NCBI GenBank assembly: GCA_944359595.1 | Contig: CALVSV010000086.1 | Coordinates: forward strand, 1-11,401 | Length of the DNA stretch: 11,401 nt | From: an uncultured Bacilli bacterium | GTDB taxonomy: Bacteria > Bacillota_I > Bacilli_A > RF39 > UBA660 | Reading direction: 5' to 3' | Shown here: piece by piece, positions 8,185-11,401 of the stretch | Numbering within the stretch: position 1 is the stretch's first letter | How the letters are laid out: every line of letters begins with the position of its first letter | Position numbers and translations under genes: made by a program | The notes under the pieces: model-generated | The model's database searches: none | Told to the model about the DNA's origin: nothing | Seen by the model: only the letters and a program-made list of their open reading frames with translations

Positions 8185-8834
8185 TGGATTATGTATATGA
8201 TATATTAATAAATCTTAACAGTTCAAAAACTTATGAATTTTATGAGTGGCGTGATAGTGATAATTTATATCACATTAGAAAAGCACCATTAATTAAAGTA
8301 AGTGATAAACAATTTTTAGATATTAAATATAATAATATATTAATATCTAAAAATATTTTAGAAAAAATAAAAAAGAAAACAGAAGTATATCAAGATTTAA
8401 ATGTATATTATATAAATTATTTATGTGTATTTGCATGTGATTTAGATATTATAGTTGTTGAATTTAATAAAGATGGCTATTCAATTAATAAAAGTAATAT
8501 GTTATTAGAAGAAGCTGATGATACTTTATATGAAACTAGTGAACTTGATTGTGAAGTTATAGAATATACTATTATAAAAAAAGATTATATATACGATGTA
8601 GATAATACAAGACATGAAAACGAAATAAAAAAATATATTAATAAGGAAATAAATAAAGCCATTAAATTTTGCGAATATAACAAATTAAAATATTTATATT
8701 ATGAATGGTTTAATAAAAAGAATGATGATATTAATACAATAATAAAAGATATGAAAAAAATATTTAATACTGACTACAGCGCTAAACATGAATCACTAGC
8801 TAAAGTAATAAAACTATCAAATACTAGTATATGA
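8184..8834 (+). CDS. Conserved-looking soluble protein of unknown function
   Basis: 216 residues, soluble, without signal peptide or membrane helix. The opening YVYDILINLNSSKTYEFYEW, followed by HIRKAPLIKV and a beta-rich stretch to about residue 110, is reminiscent of DUF3603-type Firmicutes proteins that begin with a similar tyrosine/tryptophan-rich pattern (YDI-N, F-EW, P-KV); this is a tentative memory match. The second half is Lys/Glu-rich and helical (ENEIKKYINKEINKAIKFCEYNKLKYLYYEWF). AAAGGAG at 8167-8173, inside the preceding gene, and the TAATG overlap indicate coupled translation with the small membrane protein. It ends in TGA followed at once by TAG, and its last 22 bases belong to a terminator hairpin. 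No function can be assigned. Confidence 0.85.
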   Translation: MDYVYDILINLNSSKTYEFYEWRDSDNLYHIRKAPLIKVSDKQFLDIKYNNILISKNILEKIKKKTEVYQDLNVYYINYLCVFACDLDIIVVEFNKDGYSINKSNMLLEEADDTLYETSELDCEVIEYTIIKKDYIYDVDNTRHENEIKKYINKEINKAIKFCEYNKLKYLYYEWFNKKNDDINTIIKDMKKIFNTDYSAKHESLAKVIKLSNTSI

Positions 8835-8848
8835 TAGTTATTTTTTTT
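8812..8848 (+). terminator. Terminator at the end of the priA downstream genes
   Basis: AACTATCA (8812-8819) pairs with TGATAGTT (8832-8839), and the 12 bases between contain a further small palindrome (8821-8830). One A and eight T follow (8841-8848), a classical T-tract. The hairpin spans the TGA stop at 8832-8834. Confidence 0.8.
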
Positions 8849-8966
8849 ATTAATATTTTATTATCTCTTGATAATCTAAATAAAGATGATAGATATACAT
8901 TTAATCGAATATATTAATAATATAATAAAAAACATAAACTTTATATAAAATAAATTAAATAGCTAT

Positions 8967-8994
8967 TGAATAAATATAATAAAAATGGTAATAT
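8967..8994 (+). promoter_or_regulatory. Possible extended -10 promoter for the structured RNA
   Basis: TTGAAT (8967-8972) and TAATAT (8989-8994) are 16 bases apart, and TGG (8986-8988) makes an extended -10. The predicted start, near 9001, is the first base of the structured segment. The same TGG-plus--10 arrangement is seen before hup. The match is moderate and AT-rich background makes false positives likely. Confidence 0.4.
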
Positions 8995-9000
8995 TTAATT

Positions 9001-9116
9001 GTAAGGTACTATGTACCAAATATTATAAAACAAGCCCCTCCGGACGCAAATATATGTTCGAGGGGTTGAACTATATAAAACCTTAACTTGTTTTATAGAA
9101 CTGGTAAAAATTACCA
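9001..9116 (+). ncRNA. Candidate structured RNA of unknown class
   Basis: Several complementary segments nest here. A 5-bp hairpin pairs GGTAC (9005-9009) with GTACC (9013-9017). An 11-bp stem pairs 9024-9034 with 9087-9097 and encloses a GC-rich 10-bp hairpin: CCCCTC and GGAC (9035-9045, C9041 bulged) with GTTC and GAGGGG (9056-9065), loop 9046-9055. TAAGGT (9002-9007) can also pair with ACCTTA (9080-9085), which would be a pseudoknot across the 11-bp stem. A terminal hairpin pairs TGGTAA (9102-9107) with TTACCA (9111-9116). I could not match it to tRNA, SRP RNA, tmRNA, a known riboswitch or a self-cleaving ribozyme. A DNA-level alternative is a mobile-element end or recombination site, because TGGTAAT at 8986-8992 and ATTACCA at 9110-9116 form terminal inverted repeats around it. 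Strand is inferred from the promoter. Confidence 0.42.
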
Positions 9117-9161
9117 ACAAAAAACTACAATAAAGAGTGATATACTAAAAATGTAAAATGA

Positions 9162-9320
9162 AAGGAAGTTAATGAATTCTATATATATTATAATGGTTAT
9201 TTGGACGGTTATCCTGTTCATTATCCTCTCATAGTAAACCCAGTCATCAATCTAAAATCTGACATCCTTTATACTAGTGGTAACGGCACTAAATCAAACC
9301 CATACGTCGTACAACCCTAA
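9162..9320 (+). pseudogene. C-terminal fragment of a surface or pilin-like protein
   Basis: A 52-codon frame, open from the TGA at 9159-9161 to TAA at 9318-9320, reads YYNGYLDGYPVHYPL, then PVINLKSDILYTSGNGTKSN and PYVVQP. The block PVINLKSD...GxGTxxNPYVV is the stereotyped C-terminus of a group of Firmicutes cell-surface and prepilin-like proteins (family recalled from memory). No ATG occurs in this frame, and more in-frame stops lie upstream, so it cannot be expressed as it stands. Codon use is foreign to the window: many C-ending codons (GTC, ATC, GAC, GGC, CCC) and 47 G/C in 120 bases at 9201-9320, against 18 in 120 within rpe. It is either the debris of a transferred gene or a silent cassette that donates 3' ends to an expressed copy elsewhere. 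Confidence 0.65.
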
Positions 9321-9332
9321 TGTAAAATATAT

Positions 9333-9369
9333 AAAAAGTGTAAATAAAACTAGTTTTATTACACTTTTT
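9333..9369 (+). terminator. Strong intrinsic terminator downstream of the fragment
   Basis: The left arm 9333-9351 (AAAAAGTGTAA then TAAAACT, one A bulged) pairs with 9352-9369, an 18-bp stem closing on ACTAGT, with an A-run at its base and five T at the 3' side. It lies 13 bases after the fragment's stop and 32 bases before rpe. It probably ended the ancestral surface-protein gene; read-through from the left into rpe should be low. It may act in both directions. Confidence 0.85.
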
Positions 9370-9401
9370 ATTTTATAATAAATATATAAGGGTGTGATAA
9401 A

Positions 9402-10040
9402 ATGGTTAAAATCTCAACATCAATATTAGGTATTAAATCTAATTTAGAACAAGATATATTAAAAGTATATAATAGTGATACTGATTATATTCATTTAGAT
9501 ATTATGGATGGTAAATTTGTACCCAATACTTCATTTAATTATGAAGAAATAAATAATATATATAATTATAAAAAACCTGTAGATATACATTTAATGGTTG
9601 AAGATCCTATTAAATATATTAATCAATATATTAAATTAAATCCATCATATATAACTATACATTATGAAAATCAATATTTATATGATAGTATTAAATTATT
9701 AAAAGATAATAATATTAAAGTAGGTGTATCCATTAAACCTAATACAAATATAGAATTAATATATAAATTATTACCTGATATTGATCTAGTACTAATTATG
9801 GGCGTAGAACCAGGATTTGGTGGTCAAGAATTTATTCCTAATACTATAAATAAAATAAAAAAGTTAAAACAATATATGTTAAATAATAATTATAATACAT
9901 TAATAAGTGTTGATGGGGGAGTTAATGATACTAATTCTTGTGATTTAATTAATGCAGGTTGTGATATATTAGTTAGTGGTTCATTTATTACTAATAGTAA
10001 TGATTATAATAAACAGATTAATAAATTAAAATATATGTAG
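9402..10040 (+). CDS. rpe: Ribulose-phosphate 3-epimerase
   Basis: Interconverts D-ribulose 5-phosphate and D-xylulose 5-phosphate in the non-oxidative pentose phosphate pathway; a cytosolic metal-dependent (beta/alpha)8 barrel. The 212 residues are near the usual 215-225. The motifs occur in order: STSIL (5-9, usually APSIL), HLDIMDGKFVPN with metal/catalytic H31 and D33, DIHLMV with H63, VEPGFGGQ forming the phosphate loop, and VDGGVN with catalytic D171. All expected ligands are present, so it should be active. A modest ribosome binding site (AAGG, 9388-9391) lies 10 bases before the ATG. It is monocistronic between two terminators, not in the common rsgA-rpe context. Codon use is extremely AT-biased, in contrast with the fragment just upstream. 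Confidence 0.96.
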   Translation: MVKISTSILGIKSNLEQDILKVYNSDTDYIHLDIMDGKFVPNTSFNYEEINNIYNYKKPVDIHLMVEDPIKYINQYIKLNPSYITIHYENQYLYDSIKLLKDNNIKVGVSIKPNTNIELIYKLLPDIDLVLIMGVEPGFGGQEFIPNTINKIKKLKQYMLNNNYNTLISVDGGVNDTNSCDLINAGCDILVSGSFITNSNDYNKQINKLKYM

Positions 10041-10071
10041 AAAAAAGAAGATAGATTAATCTTCTTTTTTC
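10040..10071 (+). terminator. Intrinsic terminator of rpe
   Basis: GAAAAAAGAAGAT (10040-10052) and ATCTTCTTTTTTC (10059-10071) form a perfect 13-bp stem with a 6-base loop. The arm starts on the last base of the rpe TAG. The six T inside the 3' arm plus TTATTA after it supply the T-rich tail. TATAAT at 10076-10081 just downstream could be the -10 of the next operon, although no good -35 accompanies it. Confidence 0.83.
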
Positions 10072-10108
10072 TTATTATAATACATAAATTTATCTAGGAG
10101 GAGATATC

Positions 10109-11005
10109 ATGAAGATAGGAATACCTAGAGCGCTTTATTATCATTCTTATTCATATTTATGGAAAACATTTTTTGATAATATTAATATAGAATATATTAT
10201 TAGTCCACCAACAAATAAAGATATATTAAAAATGGGTAAAGATATAGCTTTAGATGAAACTTGTCTACCTATTAAAATATATTTAGGTCATATTGCATAT
10301 TTAATTAATAAATGTGATTATATTTTAATACCTAGATATTTAGGTGAAGAGAAAACTAATCTATCTTGTATTAAATTTAATTCATTATATGATGTTATAT
10401 GTAATACTTTTAAAAATATTAATATATTAAATTATAATATTGATTATACTCAAAATAAAGACCATATAAAAGAATTAATTAATCTTGGTATAACTTTAGG
10501 TAAAACCAAAAAACAAAGTTATAACGCCACTCTAAATGCGTATAAAGCATATATATCATATAAACAATATAATTATATACAACAAAATAAATTATTAAAT
10601 AATAATAATAAAAAGATATTAATATTATCACATAGTTATAATATAGAAGATGAATTAATAGGTAAAAAAATTATTAATATATTAAATAAATATAATATAG
10701 ATATTATATTATCTAGTAAATATATATCTAATAATGATTTATCATATAAAATTAGTAAAACATTATATTGGCAATCTTCTAAAGAAATATTAAATGCATT
10801 AGAATATTATAAAGATAATGTAGATGGTATTATATTATTAACATCATTCCCATGTGGTAATGATTGTCTAGTAAATGAATTAATAATTAGAAAATTAAAT
10901 AATTATAAAATAATAAATATTGTAATAGATGAACTTAATTCAGATACAGGTCTTATTACTAGACTAGAAAGTTTTATAGATATTATTAATGGTATAACAA
11001 TATAA
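10109..11005 (+). CDS. Acyl-CoA dehydratase activase-related protein (DUF2229)
   Basis: 298 residues with the hallmark opening of DUF2229 proteins: KIGIPRALYYHSYSYLWKTF, then SPPTNKDIL and DETCLPIKIYLGH with C52 in a Fe-S-like setting. Late in the chain FPCGNDCLVNELIIRK holds C249 and C253. These proteins are relatives of the iron-sulfur subunits of 2-hydroxyacyl-CoA dehydratases and are usually encoded beside an HgdB-like protein and a BadF-type ATPase; their reaction is not established. An Asn-rich linker around residues 160-170 (LLNNNNKK) separates the halves. AGGAGG (10096-10101) is 7 bases before the ATG. The next gene starts 10 bases after the stop and shares the SPP/CLP-K-LG pattern, so the two look paralogous and co-functional. 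Likely cytosolic and oxygen-sensitive. Confidence 0.9.
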   Translation: MKIGIPRALYYHSYSYLWKTFFDNINIEYIISPPTNKDILKMGKDIALDETCLPIKIYLGHIAYLINKCDYILIPRYLGEEKTNLSCIKFNSLYDVICNTFKNINILNYNIDYTQNKDHIKELINLGITLGKTKKQSYNATLNAYKAYISYKQYNYIQQNKLLNNNNKKILILSHSYNIEDELIGKKIINILNKYNIDIILSSKYISNNDLSYKISKTLYWQSSKEILNALEYYKDNVDGIILLTSFPCGNDCLVNELIIRKLNNYKIINIVIDELNSDTGLITRLESFIDIINGITI

Positions 11006-11015
11006 GGAGAATAAA

Positions 11016-11401
11016 ATGAAATATAAAATAAGTTTCCCAAACTTTGGTAATTATCAATATCCATTAGAAAAATTTATAAAAAATATATTTAATTTAGAAG
11101 TAATTACTCCACCTAAAACAACTAAAAAAACATTAGAACTAGGTACTAAATATAGCCCGGATTTTATATGTCTACCATTTAAATATAATTTAGGTAATTT
11201 TATCGAAGCATTAAATAATGGAGCTAATATACTCATACAAGCAGGAGGAGGATGTAGATATGGTTACTATGGTGAAGTACAAGAACAAATTTTAAAAGAT
11301 CTTGGATATAATTTTAAATTTATTAATTTGATGGATAAAGGTAGTTTCTCACTATATAAATTTTATAAAGAAGCTTCTTTATATAATAAATCTATTAATA
11401 T
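11016..11401 (+). CDS. 2-hydroxyacyl-CoA dehydratase (HgdB-like) family protein, 3'-truncated
   Basis: Partial gene running off the right edge; 128 complete codons are visible. The opening MKYKISFPNFGNY, the block ITPPKTTKKTLELGTKYSPD, CLPFKYNLGNFIEAL (C52) and QAGGGCRYGYYGEVQ (C80) match the N-terminus of the HgdB/BcrC-related proteins that accompany DUF2229. C52 and C80 are the expected [4Fe-4S] ligands in this part; a third should lie beyond the window. AAGGAGA (11004-11010) overlaps the preceding stop and is 5 bases before the ATG, so it belongs to the same operon. True dehydratases have two such subunits plus an ATPase activator and a nearby CoA-transferase; none of those is visible here, so the substrate is unknown. 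Only part of the protein was seen. Confidence 0.9.
   Translation, partial: MKYKISFPNFGNYQYPLEKFIKNIFNLEVITPPKTTKKTLELGTKYSPDFICLPFKYNLGNFIEALNNGANILIQAGGGCRYGYYGEVQEQILKDLGYNFKFINLMDKGSFSLYKFYKEASLYNKSIN

Larger units (their letters stand above)
8835..9401. other. Gene-free interval: AT-rich spacer, structured segment, gene fragment
   Basis: No intact gene fits in these 567 bases. The first part (8849-8966) is very AT-rich, and I see only a 20-codon reading frame without ribosome binding site (8886-8948) and no repeat array. From 8967 the character changes: a possible promoter, a GC-richer segment with several nested stems, a C-terminal protein fragment and a strong terminator, each listed separately. 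The rpe ribosome binding site (AAGG, 9388-9391) and a TATAAT at 9374-9379 without a good -35 close the interval. Confidence 0.7.

Noticed and set aside
8886..8948. 20-codon frame in the AT-rich spacer
   Set aside because: No ribosome binding site, and a frame of this length is expected by chance.
9035..9066. tRNA-like T-arm (GTTCGAG) in the structured segment
   Set aside because: The surrounding stems do not form acceptor, D or anticodon arms, and the GTTCGA lies in a hairpin side rather than a 7-base loop.
11054..11236. Minus-strand frame of 60 codons near the right edge
   Set aside because: It lies opposite the conserved N-terminal motifs of the HgdB-like gene.
1..11401. TGA read as tryptophan (Mollicutes-type code)
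   Set aside because: In-frame TGA at 18-20 and 9159-9161 prompted this, but all complete genes use TGG for tryptophan, PriA and PFL are uninterrupted, and one gene ends in TGA.
1..11401. CRISPR array, insertion sequence or phage genes
   Set aside because: No spaced direct repeats, transposase, integrase or phage structural motifs were seen on either strand.

Overview
The window looks like chromosomal DNA of a very AT-rich, strictly anaerobic Firmicute, probably an uncultured gut Clostridia-type lineage. The evidence is pyruvate formate-lyase with its radical-SAM activase, a SpoVS-family regulator, a Firmicutes-type DUF6512 membrane protein, an HgdB/DUF2229 pair related to 2-hydroxyacyl-CoA dehydratases, strong AGGAGG-type ribosome binding sites and extreme codon bias toward A/T-ending codons. 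Every Trp codon in the complete genes is TGG and one gene ends in TGA, so the standard bacterial code (table 11) fits. The lineage call is inference.

Layout. 1-260: the 3' tail of an unidentified upstream gene with a terminator, then a near-ideal sigma-A promoter. 312-3238: the pflB-pflA operon (one-base overlap), which converges on a minus-strand DUF6512 membrane protein (3240-3767); one bidirectional hairpin lies across both gene ends. 3799-3872: back-to-back promoters, the rightward one driving an unrecognised acidic cytosolic protein (3927-4922). 5044-5319: an HU-type nucleoid protein, convergent with spoVS (5357-5617, minus) across another shared terminator. 5741-7936: priA, followed by a small two-helix membrane protein (7975-8184) and a 216-residue protein of unknown function (8184-8834), translationally coupled through a one-base overlap.

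8835-9401 is the odd part of the window: 567 bases without an intact gene. It holds a candidate structured RNA (about 9001-9116, several nested stems and a possible pseudoknot) with its own possible promoter, a promoterless C-terminal fragment of a surface-type protein (9162-9320) whose GC content (47 of 120 bases at 9201-9320) is far above that of neighbouring rpe (18 of 120 at 9661-9780), and a strong terminator. It looks like an acquired or silent cassette, or a relic of one.

9402-10040 is rpe (ribulose-phosphate 3-epimerase). 10109 to the right edge starts an operon of two related Fe-S cysteine proteins: a DUF2229 'acyl-CoA dehydratase activase-related' protein and an HgdB-like protein cut by the window end. 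The family context predicts a BadF-type ATPase activase further right.

Together the genes cover anaerobic pyruvate cleavage to acetyl-CoA and formate, the pentose phosphate pathway, replication restart, nucleoid structure and a sporulation or developmental regulator. A recurring local feature is that intrinsic terminators are folded into the last codons or stop codons of genes, including two shared by convergent pairs.
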